Shown: positions 48,547 to 59,662, counted from the stretch's first letter. The stretch is 64,000 bases of DNA from CAVTJL01 sp963735065 (GCA_963735065.1 CAVTJL010000001.1:2480001-2544000); one strand, 5' to 3'. The notes: generated by a model from the letters alone, not told the origin. Made by a program: numbers and translations.

Positions 48547-50373
48547 ATGGACATGGCGTCTCCCAAGCCGCTGCGCGACGGCGTCCGCACGGCCATTCTC
48601 TCGAGCCGCATGGAGAGCATCGCGCGGAAGATGCAGAACACGCTCTTTCGCACCGCGCGCTCCGGCATCCTGAACACCGCGCACGACTTCTCCTGCGTCA
48701 TCCTGACCGCCGACTGCAGGCTGCTGGCCGCGGCGGAGAGCCTGCCGATCCACACGCTGATCGGCCCCGATCTCATGTGCAAGGCGATCAAGCGGCATCA
48801 CCCGGAGCTGCGTCGGGGCGATTGCTTCCTTCACAACAGCCCCTATGAGGGCAACTCGCACGCGGCCGACCACAATCTCATCGTCCCGGTCGTCGACGAT
48901 GAGGGTGTCCTGCGCTTCTTCGTGCTCGCCAAGGCGCATCAGGCGGACTGCGGCAACTCGCGGCCGACGACCTATCTGGGCGACGTCGTCGACGTCTACG
49001 AGGAAGGCGCGCTTATCTTCTCGGCGACGAAGATCCAGTCGGACTACAAGAACAACGACGACATCATCCGCATGTGCAAGGCGCGCATCCGCGTGCCCGA
49101 GCAATGGTGGGGCGACTATCTGGCCTCGCTCGGCTCGGTGCGCATCGGCGAGCGCGAGCTCCTGGATCTCGGCCGGGAGGTCGGATGGGACACGCTCGAG
49201 GACTATGCCGAGGCGTGGTTCGACTATTCGGAAGGCAAGATGATCGACGCGCTGCGGAAGCTGCCCAGCGGCCGCACCGTCGTGCATACGGCGCACGATC
49301 CTTTCCCGGGCGTGCCCGACGGCATTCCGACCAAGGTCGATGTGACGCTGGACTCGGCGAACGCCAAGATCATCATCGATCTGCGCGACAACCCCGACTG
49401 CCAGCCGTCCGGCCTCAACCTCACCGAGGGCACCGCGATCAGCGCCGCGATGGTGGGCATCTATAACGGCATCATCGACCACAGCGTGCCGGCCAATGCC
49501 GGCAGCTTCCGCCGGCTCGAGGTGCTGGTCAGGGAGAATTGCTGTGTCGGCATCCCGCGTCATCCGGCCTCCTGCTCGGTGGCGACGACCAACCTTGCCG
49601 ATCGGGTGTCCAATCCGGTCCAGCGCGCGATCGCGGAGATCGCCCCCGGCTTCGGCATGGGCGAGACCGGGCCGATCCAGCCGCCCGGCATGGGCGTGAT
49701 CTCCGGCCGCGACCCGCGCAACGACGACGAGCCCTTCGTGAACCAGGTCCATATCGGCGTGACCGGGGGTGCGGGCACCCCGGTGACCGATGGGTTCCTG
49801 TCGATCATTCACGCGGGAAATGCCGGCATGTGCCGGATCGATTGCGTGGAGGTCGACGAGCTGCACCATCCGATCTTCGTCAAGACGCGGCACCTGATGA
49901 CGGATACGGAGGGTGCCGGCACCTTCCGAGGAGCACCCTCCGCCTATGCGGAGTTCGGGCCGGTCGAGGGCTGCACGATGAAGGTCCTCTATACCGCCGA
50001 CGGCACCATCAATGCGGCGGCCGGTGCCCGCGGCGGTGGTAGCGGTGGGCCTGCAAGGGCGATGAAGCGCGAGCACGACGGCAGCCTGACGGACCTGCCC
50101 GCCTGCTACGGCGTGACCCTTCGGCCGGGCGAGCGGGTGGTCTCCTACTCCGCCGGCGGGGGCGGTTACGGGCCGCCGGTCGAGCGCGACACGGCCCGCG
50201 TCCTCCACGACATCGCCGAAGGCTGGATCAGCACCGGGCGGGCGGCGGAGATCTATGGCGTCGTCACGTCCGGCTCGATCGCGGACGACACGCTGGCGGT
50301 CGATCCGGTCGCCACCGCAGCACGGCGCGCCAGCCTGCGCGAGGGCCACGAGCAGAAGGGAAAGGTCGCATGA
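48547..50373 (+). CDS. hyuB: hydantoinase/oxoprolinase subunit B (first copy)
   Basis: A 608-residue HyuB subunit. Typical blocks are SRMESIARKMQNTLFRTARS, DFSCVILTADCRLLA, HNSPYEGNSHAADHNLIVP and GGGSGGPARA near the end. It supplies the metal-bound hydrolytic or carboxylation half of the enzyme. The stop overlaps the start of a second hyuB (ATGA). The two copies align end to end without large gaps and most long blocks are the same, so they arose by tandem duplication but have diverged clearly. Confidence 0.92.
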   Translation: MDMASPKPLRDGVRTAILSSRMESIARKMQNTLFRTARSGILNTAHDFSCVILTADCRLLAAAESLPIHTLIGPDLMCKAIKRHHPELRRGDCFLHNSPYEGNSHAADHNLIVPVVDDEGVLRFFVLAKAHQADCGNSRPTTYLGDVVDVYEEGALIFSATKIQSDYKNNDDIIRMCKARIRVPEQWWGDYLASLGSVRIGERELLDLGREVGWDTLEDYAEAWFDYSEGKMIDALRKLPSGRTVVHTAHDPFPGVPDGIPTKVDVTLDSANAKIIIDLRDNPDCQPSGLNLTEGTAISAAMVGIYNGIIDHSVPANAGSFRRLEVLVRENCCVGIPRHPASCSVATTNLADRVSNPVQRAIAEIAPGFGMGETGPIQPPGMGVISGRDPRNDDEPFVNQVHIGVTGGAGTPVTDGFLSIIHAGNAGMCRIDCVEVDELHHPIFVKTRHLMTDTEGAGTFRGAPSAYAEFGPVEGCTMKVLYTADGTINAAAGARGGGSGGPARAMKREHDGSLTDLPACYGVTLRPGERVVSYSAGGGGYGPPVERDTARVLHDIAEGWISTGRAAEIYGVVTSGSIADDTLAVDPVATAARRASLREGHEQKGKVA

Positions 50374-52202
50374 GCCTTGCCGAAGCCGACATCAGGAGCG
50401 AGCCTTCCGCCCCGGCGACGGACGCGTCGGGCTGGTCGCATGCGGGCGTGCGGACCGCGATCATCTCCAACCGCATGGAGAGCATCGCGCGCAAGATGCA
50501 GAACACGCTCTTTCGCACGGCGCGCTCCGGCGTCCTCAACACCGCGCACGATTTCTCCTGCGTCATCCTCACGGCGGACTGCGAGCTTCTCGCCACCGCC
50601 GAAAGCCTGCCGATCCACACGCTGATCGGCCCGGACATCATGTGCCGGACCGTGCGCAGCTATCATCCCGAGCTGAAGGCCGGGGACTGCTTCCTGCACA
50701 ACAGTCCCTACGAGGGCGATTCGCATCCGGCCGACCACTGCCTCATCGTTCCCGTGGTGGATGATGAGGGGATCGTCCGCTTCTTCGTGCTGGCGAAGGC
50801 GCACCAGGCGGATTGCGGCAACTCGCGCCCGACGACCTATATGGGGCACGCTTCCGACGTCTATGAGGAAGGTGCGCTCATCTTCTCGGCCGCGAAGATC
50901 CAGTCGGGCTACCGGGACAATGAGGATCTCATCCGCATGTGCCGCGCCCGCATCCGCGTGCCGGAGCAGTGGTGGGGCGACTATCTGGCGACGCTTGGCG
51001 CCGTGCGCATCGGCGAGCGCGAGCTCCTCGAGCTCGGTCGGGAGGTGGGCTGGGATACGCTCGAGGACTATGCCCGGACCTGGTTCGACTATTCCGAGCG
51101 CAAGATGCTGGACGCGATCAGCCGGCTGCCCTCCGGCAAGGTCACCGTCCATTCAGCCCACGACCCGTTCCCCGGCGTGCCGGATGGCATCCCGGTCAAG
51201 CTCGACCTCGAGATCGACGCTGAGAACGGCCGTATCACCGTCGACCTCAGGGACAATATCGATTGCCAGCCCTGCGGCCTGAACCTGTCGGAGGGCTGCG
51301 CGCACACCGCGGCAATGGTCGGCATCTACAACGGCATCATCGACCACAGCGTGCCGGTCAACGCCGGCAGCTTCCGCCGCATCGAGGTGCTGCTGCGGGA
51401 GAACTGCGTCGTGGGCATCCCGCGCCACCCGCACTCCTGCTCGGTCGCCACGACCAACCTCGCCGATCGCGTCGCCAACCCGGTGCAGCGCGCCATCGCC
51501 GAGATCGCGCCGGGGTTCGGCATGGCCGAGACCGGGCCGATCATGCCGCCTGCCATGGGCGTCATCTCGGGCCGCGATCCGCGCAACGGCGAGCCCTTCG
51601 TCAATCAGGTCTTTCTCGGCATCACCGGCGGGGCCGGCACCGGGGTCACCGACGGCTTCCTCACGATCATCCATGTGGGCAATGCCGGCCTCTGCCGTCA
51701 GGACAGCGTCGAGGTCGACGAGCTCCACCACCCGATCTTCGTCAAGGAGCGGCGCCTCATCACGGACAGCGAGGGGCCAGGCGAGTTTCGCGGCGCGCCC
51801 GCCGCCTATGCCGAGTTCGGCCCGATCGAGGGTTGCTCGATGGAGGTGATCTACACGGCCGACGGCACAATCAACCCGGCCCTGGGCGCGCGCGGCGGCG
51901 GTGCAGGGGCCCTGTCCGCGGCGTTCAAGCGCGAGCTGGATGGCAGCCTGACGAGCCTGCCCAACTGCTATGGCGTGAAGCTCGAGCCTGGCGAATATGC
52001 GGTCTCCCATTCGGCAGCCGGCGGTGGCTACGGCTTGCCGCATCGTCGCGATCCCGAGCGCGTGCTTCACGACGTCAAGGAGGGCTGGGTGAGCGTCGAG
52101 CGGGCGGGCGAGGTCTACGGTGTCGCCTTCTCGGGCGAGGGCGACGATCTTACGGTCGACACTGCTGCTACGGCGGCGTTGCGCGAGAAGGCGGCAGCCT
52201 AG
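50370..52202 (+). CDS. hyuB: hydantoinase/oxoprolinase subunit B (second copy)
   Basis: A 610-residue paralogue of the preceding gene with a 25-residue N-terminal extension (MSLAEADIRSEPSAP onward). The main blocks are conserved (HNSPYEGDSHPADHCLIVP, AEIAPGFGMAETGPIMPP, GARGGGAGALSAAFKRE), so it should be functional. It may form a hetero-B complex with HyuA or serve a second substrate. It is followed 13 bases later by the class IV aminotransferase. Confidence 0.92.
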   Translation: MSLAEADIRSEPSAPATDASGWSHAGVRTAIISNRMESIARKMQNTLFRTARSGVLNTAHDFSCVILTADCELLATAESLPIHTLIGPDIMCRTVRSYHPELKAGDCFLHNSPYEGDSHPADHCLIVPVVDDEGIVRFFVLAKAHQADCGNSRPTTYMGHASDVYEEGALIFSAAKIQSGYRDNEDLIRMCRARIRVPEQWWGDYLATLGAVRIGERELLELGREVGWDTLEDYARTWFDYSERKMLDAISRLPSGKVTVHSAHDPFPGVPDGIPVKLDLEIDAENGRITVDLRDNIDCQPCGLNLSEGCAHTAAMVGIYNGIIDHSVPVNAGSFRRIEVLLRENCVVGIPRHPHSCSVATTNLADRVANPVQRAIAEIAPGFGMAETGPIMPPAMGVISGRDPRNGEPFVNQVFLGITGGAGTGVTDGFLTIIHVGNAGLCRQDSVEVDELHHPIFVKERRLITDSEGPGEFRGAPAAYAEFGPIEGCSMEVIYTADGTINPALGARGGGAGALSAAFKRELDGSLTSLPNCYGVKLEPGEYAVSHSAAGGGYGLPHRRDPERVLHDVKEGWVSVERAGEVYGVAFSGEGDDLTVDTAATAALREKAAA

Positions 52203-52215
52203 AGGAGAGGTCGGC

Positions 52216-53139
52216 ATGACGGGCATGGGCGAGACGGACTGGTCCGCGGGCGCGGCCTATATCGACGGCAAGGTCATGCCGCTCAGCGAGGCAAAGATCC
52301 CGATCACCGAGTGGGGCTATCGCCGCTCCGACGTCACCTATGACGTGGTGGGCGTCTACTACGGCGCCTTCTTCCGCCTCGACGACCATCTGCGGCGCTT
52401 TCGCGCTTCGATGAACAGCCTCAGGATGAGCCCGCCCGAGAGCGACGAGGACATCGCCCGCATCCTCACCGATCTCGTCCGCCGCACGGGCCTGCGCGAG
52501 GCCTATGTGGCGATGGACTGCCTGCGCAGCCGTCCGCCGCGCGGCATGCCGATGAGCCCGGCCAACGCACGCAGCTATCTGAGCTGCTTCGTGATGCCGT
52601 GGGTCTGGCTCTTCTCCGAGGAGCAGCAGGCGCGCGGCGTCCACGCGATGATCGCCAAGACGCCGCGCATCCCGGCCAACTCGGTCGATCCGACGGTGAA
52701 GAACTTCCATTGGGGCGACCTCACGGCGGCGCTCTTCGAGGCGCACGACGCCGGCTTCGACACGGCGGTGCTGCTCGACCATGAGGGTTTTCTGACCGAG
52801 GGACCGGGCTACAACGCCTTCGCGGTCATCGACGGCACGGTCGTCTCGCCGCCGCGTGGAGCGCTGGAGGGCATCACGCGCCTCTCCGTGAAGGAGCTGT
52901 GTGAGGAGCTGGGCATTCCCCATGCCATCCGGCCGATCTCCCGTGCCGAGCTCGAGGACGCCGACGAGATCTTTTTCTCGACCACCGCCGGCGGGGTCAT
53001 GCCGGCAAGCCGGCTCGGCGCGCGGATCCTCGGCAACGACCGGCCGGGGCCGATCTCGGCACGGCTGCGCGAGACCTTCTGGGAAAAGCGCCGCCAGGGC
53101 TGGCACGCGACGCCGATCGATTATGAGGCGGTTCGGTAA
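52216..53139 (+). CDS. class IV aminotransferase (D-amino-acid/branched-chain type)
   Basis: A 307-residue fold-type IV PLP enzyme. The PLP lysine is Lys162 (TVKNFHWGDLT), with the Glu of LTEGPGYNAFAV (about 195-206) at the usual place for the PLP nitrogen contact. The SVDPTVKNFHW pattern is closer to D-amino-acid transaminase-like and R-amine enzymes than to BCAT. AGGAGAGG precedes ATG 52216. As last gene of the hyu operon it may convert the amino acid released by HyuAB to a keto acid. Confidence 0.88.
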   Translation: MTGMGETDWSAGAAYIDGKVMPLSEAKIPITEWGYRRSDVTYDVVGVYYGAFFRLDDHLRRFRASMNSLRMSPPESDEDIARILTDLVRRTGLREAYVAMDCLRSRPPRGMPMSPANARSYLSCFVMPWVWLFSEEQQARGVHAMIAKTPRIPANSVDPTVKNFHWGDLTAALFEAHDAGFDTAVLLDHEGFLTEGPGYNAFAVIDGTVVSPPRGALEGITRLSVKELCEELGIPHAIRPISRAELEDADEIFFSTTAGGVMPASRLGARILGNDRPGPISARLRETFWEKRRQGWHATPIDYEAVR

Positions 53140-53180
53140 CAGCTTCTGAGGCCAGCTCGCGAGGGGCGGCTCTTGATCAC

Positions 53181-53206
53181 GAGGGGCCCCGTGCGCTCGG
53201 GCCCTC
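53181..53206. terminator. hairpin between convergent operons
   Basis: GAGGGGCCC (53181-53189) can pair with GGGCCCTC (53199-53206) with one bulged G, in the 94-base gap between the hyu operon and the convergent importer operon. There is no T-run on either side, so its role as a bidirectional terminator is tentative. Confidence 0.35.
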
Positions 53207-53233
53207 AAGGGCAATCCGGGGCACGGCAGCCCT

Positions 53234-54316
53234 TCAGGCGAGGGCGCGGGGTCGCTCGGGGAGACGATCGCCGGCGCGAAAGAAGACCAGGTGCTCGAGC
53301 GGGCAGGCGACGAAGGTCTGGGCGCCAAGCTGCGTGGCGACGTCGGCCGCGATCTTGGCCTTGAGCTGGGTCGCGCCTACCGAGAGCGTGAGAAGGTGCT
53401 GCCCGCCGATGCTGACCGAGCGGCGCAGCACACGGGCCTGCACGGTCTCCGGTCCCGCCGCCGGCGCCACCCGGACATATTCCGGCCGGATGCCGATGCG
53501 CAGCCCGTCGCTGCCGCCGGCGGGCACGGCCAGGGGATGGGAAAGAGCGTCGAAATGGAGGGCGCCGCTCCGGCTGTCCTGCGGCGAGAGGAAGTTCATG
53601 CCGGGATTGCCCAGGAACCAGCCACCGAACTCGCTGTTCGGCTCGTCATAGAGCTGGCGCGGCGTTGCGCACTGGACGATGCGCCCGTCGCGCATCAGCG
53701 CGATCTGGTCCGCCAGGGTCATCGCCTCGGTCTGGTCGTGGGTGACGTAGACCACCGTCTGGCGGATGTGCCGGCGCATCTCCTTGAAGGCGCGGATCAG
53801 CTGCAGCTTGGCGTTCATCTCGACATTGGTGGTGGGCTCGTCGAAGAGCGTGACCGCGGAGTGGCGTGCCATCGCACGGCCGACGGCCACCTTCTGGCGC
53901 GTCCCGATATCGAGCTGGCCAATGCGCTTGTCCCGCTCGGCGCCGAGCTGCAGCACCTCGAGCACCTCCTCGACCCGGCGCCGGCGCTCCTCGGCGGCGA
54001 GCCGGCGATCGTTTTTCAGAGGCAGCTCGAGATTCTCCCGCACGGTGAGCGTGCGGTACATGACCGGATACTGGAACACCATGCCGACGTCCCGTCGGCG
54101 CGGCGGCAGAGCGGTCACGTCGCGGTCGCCGAAGAGGATTCGTCCCGAGCTCGGCGTCTCCAGTCCCGCCACCATCCGCATGAGCGTCGTCTTGCCGCAG
54201 CCGGAAGGCCCGAGCAGGCAGGTCACCGTGTTCTCGGGAAAGCTGATCGAGATGTCGCTGACCGCGACCACGCTGCCGAAGCGGCGGGAGAGGCTCTCGA
54301 TGCGGATCTCAGCCAT
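53234..54316 (-). CDS. glycerol-type ABC importer ATPase (GlpT-like)
   Basis: A 360-residue ATPase of the sugar/glycerol class with C-terminal TOBE domain. Walker A (36-43, GPSGCGKT), Walker B Glu160 (TLFDEP) and H-loop His193 (YVTHD) are intact. The signature that should be LSGGQ is LDIGT (135-139), and the D-loop is altered (TTNVE). It would hydrolyse ATP only with the signature of its partner. The order of genes (two unlike ATPases, DUF2160, two permeases, binding protein) matches the rhizobial glpSTPQUV glycerol system from memory. Last gene of the operon. Confidence 0.87.
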   Translation of the reverse strand: MAEIRIESLSRRFGSVVAVSDISISFPENTVTCLLGPSGCGKTTLMRMVAGLETPSSGRILFGDRDVTALPPRRRDVGMVFQYPVMYRTLTVRENLELPLKNDRRLAAEERRRRVEEVLEVLQLGAERDKRIGQLDIGTRQKVAVGRAMARHSAVTLFDEPTTNVEMNAKLQLIRAFKEMRRHIRQTVVYVTHDQTEAMTLADQIALMRDGRIVQCATPRQLYDEPNSEFGGWFLGNPGMNFLSPQDSRSGALHFDALSHPLAVPAGGSDGLRIGIRPEYVRVAPAAGPETVQARVLRRSVSIGGQHLLTLSVGATQLKAKIAADVATQLGAQTFVACPLEHLVFFRAGDRLPERPRALA

Positions 54317-55421
54317 GGCCCAGCCCCCTGCCGCGGCCGACCCGTCGGCCGCTTGCACGATCGAAGACCAGGATCCGCTCGGGGCGCAGGCTGAAGGCGA
54401 AGCGGTCGCCCAGATCCATCCGCGCCATCGTGGCCGCCGGCACGGTGGTGACAAGCGTCTGCCCGGCAGCGGTCAGGTAGACGACGGCCTCCGAGCCCAG
54501 ATGCTCGATCAGCGCGATCTCGCCCTCCATCGCCGACCCGCGCCCGTCGTTCCCGGGTGCCAGGTGCTCGGGACGGACCGCCAGCGTCACCTCGCCTGGA
54601 CGACCGGAGGGGCCGTTGCCGCCGTGCTCGAGCGCTACGTCGAGCTCGAAGAGCGGCGTCGTGCAGCGACCGCTTCCGGCGTCGAGCCGCCCCTCGATGA
54701 GGTTGCAGCGGGGAAAGCCCACGAGCTCGGCCGAGCGGACATGCGATGGCTCGTGATAGACCGCATCCACCGCGTCCGCCTGCAGCACGAGGCCCTCGTC
54801 CATCACGACCAGGTTCTCGGCCATGACCAGCGCCTCCAGCGAATCGGAGGTGATGTAGAGAAAGGTGGCGCCGAGCTCCGCGCGGATGTCCTTCAGGTCC
54901 TCCATCAGGCTCTCGCGGAGCTTGAAGTCGAGCCCGACCAGCGGATCGTCGAGGATGAAGATGTCGGCATTCTTGAGGATGCCGCGGGCGATGGCGGCGC
55001 GCTGCTTCTCGCCGCCGCTGAGCTCGCTCGGGCGCTTTTGCAGCAGCGGCTCGATGCGCAGGACCGCGGCCGTCTGGGCCACCCGCCGGGTGATCTCGGC
55101 TTTCGGTACGCCCTGCAGGGCCATCGGGTAGGCGATGTTGTCGAAGACGCTCATATGCGGGAAGAGCGCGAAGGACTGCGGCACGTAGCCGATCGTCCGC
55201 TCGGCGGCGGCCACCCCGGTGATATCCACCTCATCGAAGAGAATGCGACCCGCGCTCGGGGCCTCGAGGCCGACCAGCACGCGCATCAGCACGGACTTGC
55301 CGCTCCCGGGTGGGCCGCAGAAGACCGTCAGGGTCTCGGGCTCGATCTCGAGATCGACGCCGCCCAAGGCCACCTTGTCCTTGTAGGCCTTGCTCACATG
55401 CTCGAAGCGGATGCTCGTCAT
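54309..55421 (-). CDS. glycerol-type ABC importer ATPase (GlpS-like), degenerate
   Basis: A 370-residue ATPase, partner of the preceding entry. Walker A (36-43, GPPGSGKS), Q-loop Gln82 and signature LSGGE (134-138) are intact. The Walker B Glu is Asp159 (ILDDPL) and the H-loop His is Ser192 (YITSDS), so it should bind but hardly hydrolyse ATP. The two proteins together make one canonical and one dead composite site. It overlaps the GlpT-like gene by eight bases. Confidence 0.87.
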   Translation of the reverse strand: MTSIRFEHVSKAYKDKVALGGVDLEIEPETLTVFCGPPGSGKSVLMRVLVGLEAPSAGRILFDEVDITGVAAAERTIGYVPQSFALFPHMSVFDNIAYPMALQGVPKAEITRRVAQTAAVLRIEPLLQKRPSELSGGEKQRAAIARGILKNADIFILDDPLVGLDFKLRESLMEDLKDIRAELGATFLYITSDSLEALVMAENLVVMDEGLVLQADAVDAVYHEPSHVRSAELVGFPRCNLIEGRLDAGSGRCTTPLFELDVALEHGGNGPSGRPGEVTLAVRPEHLAPGNDGRGSAMEGEIALIEHLGSEAVVYLTAAGQTLVTTVPAATMARMDLGDRFAFSLRPERILVFDRASGRRVGRGRGLGHG

Positions 55422-55423
55422 GC

Positions 55424-55705
55424 TCAGCGCCCCAGCTGGGCCAGATAGGGTACCAGGACGATGCCCAGACCGAAGACCAGGGCGACCACGGCCATCAGGA
55501 TGCAGAAGATGCGGACGGCCCGCCAGCCGCGCGCATCGCGCGGGACGTTGCCGACGCCGATGTTGGCGATCGTGGCGCAGATGACCGTGAACATGCCGAT
55601 CCGATAGAGCCCGAAGCTCCATTGCTGGGTGATGAGCGCGAAGCCGATGACCATGAGGACGATCAGCGCCGTCTCGAGCAGGAAGAGGGTACGGCTCTCG
55701 CCCAT
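55424..55705 (-). CDS. DUF2160 small membrane protein of the importer
   Basis: A 93-residue protein with three probable transmembrane helices (LFLLETALIVLMVIGFAL, then IGMFTVICATIANIGV, then IFCILMAVVALVFGLGIVL). It fits DUF2160, a family found inside glycerol-type ABC operons (called GlpU in rhizobia as I recall). Possibly an accessory to the permease; its role is unproven. It is packed between the permease and ATPase genes with gaps of only two or three bases. Confidence 0.8.
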   Translation of the reverse strand: MGESRTLFLLETALIVLMVIGFALITQQWSFGLYRIGMFTVICATIANIGVGNVPRDARGWRAVRIFCILMAVVALVFGLGIVLVPYLAQLGR

Positions 55706-55708
55706 GGC

Positions 55709-56536
55709 TCACACCTCGCCGCGCACGGTGCCGAAGGTCATCCCGACCAGCAGATAGCGCTGGAAGAAGTAGACCGCGAGGATCGGGGGCAGGATGTAGA
55801 CGGTGGTGAGCGACGACAGGAAGGTCCAGTCGATCCCGCCGCCATTGGAGAGGCCCGTCGCGAGCGCCACCGGGATGTTGGAGGTCGAGATGCCACCGAT
55901 GATGTAGTTGAAGAGGAACTCGTTCCACACAAAGATGAAGTTGAAGATCAGCGCCGCCACCACGCCGGGGAAGGCCTGCGGCAGGATCAGGCGAAGGATG
56001 ATGCCGAGCCACGAGGCCCCGTTGGCGAGCCCGGTCTCATCGAACCGCTCCGAGACGCCGTCGATGAAGCCCTTCAGGATCCAGACGGAGAAGGGGATCG
56101 AGAACATCGCGTAGAAGAGCACCATGCCCGGATAGGTGTCCTTCCAGCCGAAGCCCACATACATGAGATAGACCGGCAGCACCGCGGCCGCCCCCGGCAG
56201 CATGCGGATCGACAGCAGCAGGAACATCAGGAAGTTGGTGGCCGCCGGCTTGAAGCGGGAGAAGCTGAAGGCGGCCAGGAACGAGACCGCGACGGCGATC
56301 ACCACGGCCAGCACGGAGAGGAGGACGCTGTTGAAGAGCTGCCGCTCAAAGTCGGCGGTGGCAAAGAGGCGTGCATAGTTCTTGAGGGTCGGCTCGAAGA
56401 AGAGCAGCGGTGGCACCGCCAGGATCTGGCTGTCGGTCTTGAACGAGGCCAGCATGATCCAGAACACGGGTGCGAAGAAGATCAGCACCACGAGCCACAG
56501 GACGGCGTGGTAGGCATGCAGGCGCCAGCCGGTCAT
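55709..56536 (-). CDS. glycerol-type ABC importer permease (GlpQ-like)
   Basis: A 275-residue inner-membrane permease of the MalG/UgpE class, six transmembrane helices. The EAA loop is GLANGASWLGIILRLILP (about 180-197), and FSFSRFKPAATN precedes it. The start overlaps the stop of the upstream permease (ATGA). Confidence 0.92.
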   Translation of the reverse strand: MTGWRLHAYHAVLWLVVLIFFAPVFWIMLASFKTDSQILAVPPLLFFEPTLKNYARLFATADFERQLFNSVLLSVLAVVIAVAVSFLAAFSFSRFKPAATNFLMFLLLSIRMLPGAAAVLPVYLMYVGFGWKDTYPGMVLFYAMFSIPFSVWILKGFIDGVSERFDETGLANGASWLGIILRLILPQAFPGVVAALIFNFIFVWNEFLFNYIIGGISTSNIPVALATGLSNGGGIDWTFLSSLTTVYILPPILAVYFFQRYLLVGMTFGTVRGEV

Positions 56537-57510
56537 CCCGCGATCTCCATCTTCCGCTCACGCAGCTGAAGGACGAAAAGGAAGATGATCGTGAAGGCGA
56601 TCGAGATCAGGAGAAGCACGACCGCGAGGGCCGAGGACGAGCCCATGTTGAACAACTCGAAGGCGTGGCGGTAGAGCGTGATGCCGATGAGCTGCGTTGC
56701 CGTGCCCGGTCCGCCATAGGTCATGTCGTAGATGAGGTCCGTGGTCTTGAAGGCATCGATCGTCCTGAGGAGGATGCCCAGCATCAAGATGAACTTGCCG
56801 TGGTAGAGGATCACGAGCCTCAGCTTCTGCCACCAGGAGAGGCGGTCGATCTCCGCTGCCTCCAGCTCCGCCTTGGGCACCGATGCCAGGGCTGCGAGCG
56901 TCATCAGGACCATGAAGGGCGTCCACATCCACACGTCGACAGCGAGCACGGCGCCGAAGGCGGTGTTGGCGTTGCCCAGGAAATTCACTGAAGGCAGGCC
57001 GACCGAGCGCATCAGGTAGCCCAGCACGCCGAAGGTCGGATCGTAGATGAGGCGCCAGAAAGTGCCAGCGGCCACCGGCGTGATGACCATCGGCGAGAAC
57101 AGCAGCGTCAACGCGAGACGCCGTGCCGGCAGCTTCTGGCTGCCCCAGAAGAGCATGCCCAAAAGCACGCCCAGCAGGGTCTCGATGCCGACCGCCAGGA
57201 CGACGAAGATGAAGGTGCGGCTGAGATCCAGCCAGATCTGGCCGTCGCCCAAGAGGCTTCGATAGTTGTAGAGGCCCGAGAAGATGGGGGCCCGGCCGCT
57301 GGTGAGCGAGAAGCGATAGAAGCTCAGGCCCAAGAGCCACAACGTCGGGATCGTGTTCCAGACGACAAAGAAGATGAGCACCGGCAGGAGGAGGAGGGTC
57401 GGCAGGATCTCCCGCCGACCCAGGAATGCGCGAAACCGCCCGACGCGCCCGGACGGCCGACGCCGCGACCCGCCGGGCGCAGCCTTCGCTCTGGCCATCT
57501 CGACGGCCAT
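56533..57510 (-). CDS. glycerol-type ABC importer permease (GlpP-like)
   Basis: A 325-residue inner-membrane permease of the MalF/UgpA class. A basic cytosolic N-terminus of about 30 residues (RRRPSGRVGRFRAFLGRRE) precedes the first helix, then FYRFSLTSGRAPIFSGLYNY and the EAA-type region (EAAEIDRLSWWQKLRLVILY). ATG 57510 or ATG 57498 could be the start. It follows the binding-protein gene by 22 bases. Confidence 0.92.
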   Translation of the reverse strand: MAVEMARAKAAPGGSRRRPSGRVGRFRAFLGRREILPTLLLLPVLIFFVVWNTIPTLWLLGLSFYRFSLTSGRAPIFSGLYNYRSLLGDGQIWLDLSRTFIFVVLAVGIETLLGVLLGMLFWGSQKLPARRLALTLLFSPMVITPVAAGTFWRLIYDPTFGVLGYLMRSVGLPSVNFLGNANTAFGAVLAVDVWMWTPFMVLMTLAALASVPKAELEAAEIDRLSWWQKLRLVILYHGKFILMLGILLRTIDAFKTTDLIYDMTYGGPGTATQLIGITLYRHAFELFNMGSSSALAVVLLLISIAFTIIFLFVLQLRERKMEIAG

Positions 57511-57532
57511 GACGGCGCGGCCCCCCGACCCG

Positions 57533-59050
<1,518 letters not shown>

Positions 59051-59662
59051 GGATCCTCCCTTATTCTATTCAGGCCGGCCTTGTGCACAGCCACCGGCTC
59101 GAGCGGCCCATCTGCTGAGGGTCGTTCCAGTCTGCCTGCGACAAGTCTACGTGCTGTTCCACCGTTGGCAAGTGGTGTTGCTGTCGTCTGCTAAGGGCGC
59201 TCTTTTCTGTATTGTTCTTCATGACGAACTTTTCATGTTCTCTTGTGTCTGGCGGCTGGACGGTGTGGCACGAGATCACGAAGAGGGTATAGGAACAGGC
59301 CATGCTTACGGAGATCCACTTCGGGAGCCCGGGCCATTACCGTCGATCGGGAGACGAGACGCGATGAGGTGCTGTTTGCCCGGCTGCCAAGCGGGTTTCG
59401 CGTGGTTCGTGCGTCGTGCGCTTGGCCCCCGTCGAGACTGTAGGGTCGCGCGAGCCGCCGCCTCGGAGCGAGCCTATGGGCCCCGGCTGCGCAGCCTGGA
59501 CAGGAGCCAAAACGCCGGCCAGCAGATGGACGGCGTTTAAGCTCCGATCGCCGCCGGGCCTGTCCGGCGGGCGGGAAGGCATTCACCGTCAGGCGTTGGG
59601 CCGGCAGGTCCCTGCAGGGGGTACCAGTCCTGTGCGGGCTCGACCGGGTGATGCCGACACGG
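59051..59662. other. 612-base gap, promoter region of the glycerol-type importer, no gene seen
   Basis: No frame here reads like a protein. The part 59150-59260 is distinctly richer in A and T than its surroundings and is the likely promoter region of the importer. It holds an inverted repeat, GTTC (59214-59217) and GAAC (59226-59229) around TTCATGAC, and TTCATG occurs again at 59232. These may be regulator sites. The rest (59300-59660) may be remnants of an eroded gene. Confidence 0.4.

Noticed and set aside
46409..50349. Very long open frames antisense to hyuA and hyuB (over 600 codons)
   Set aside because: Same GC-driven shadow effect; sense frames carry recognised family motifs.
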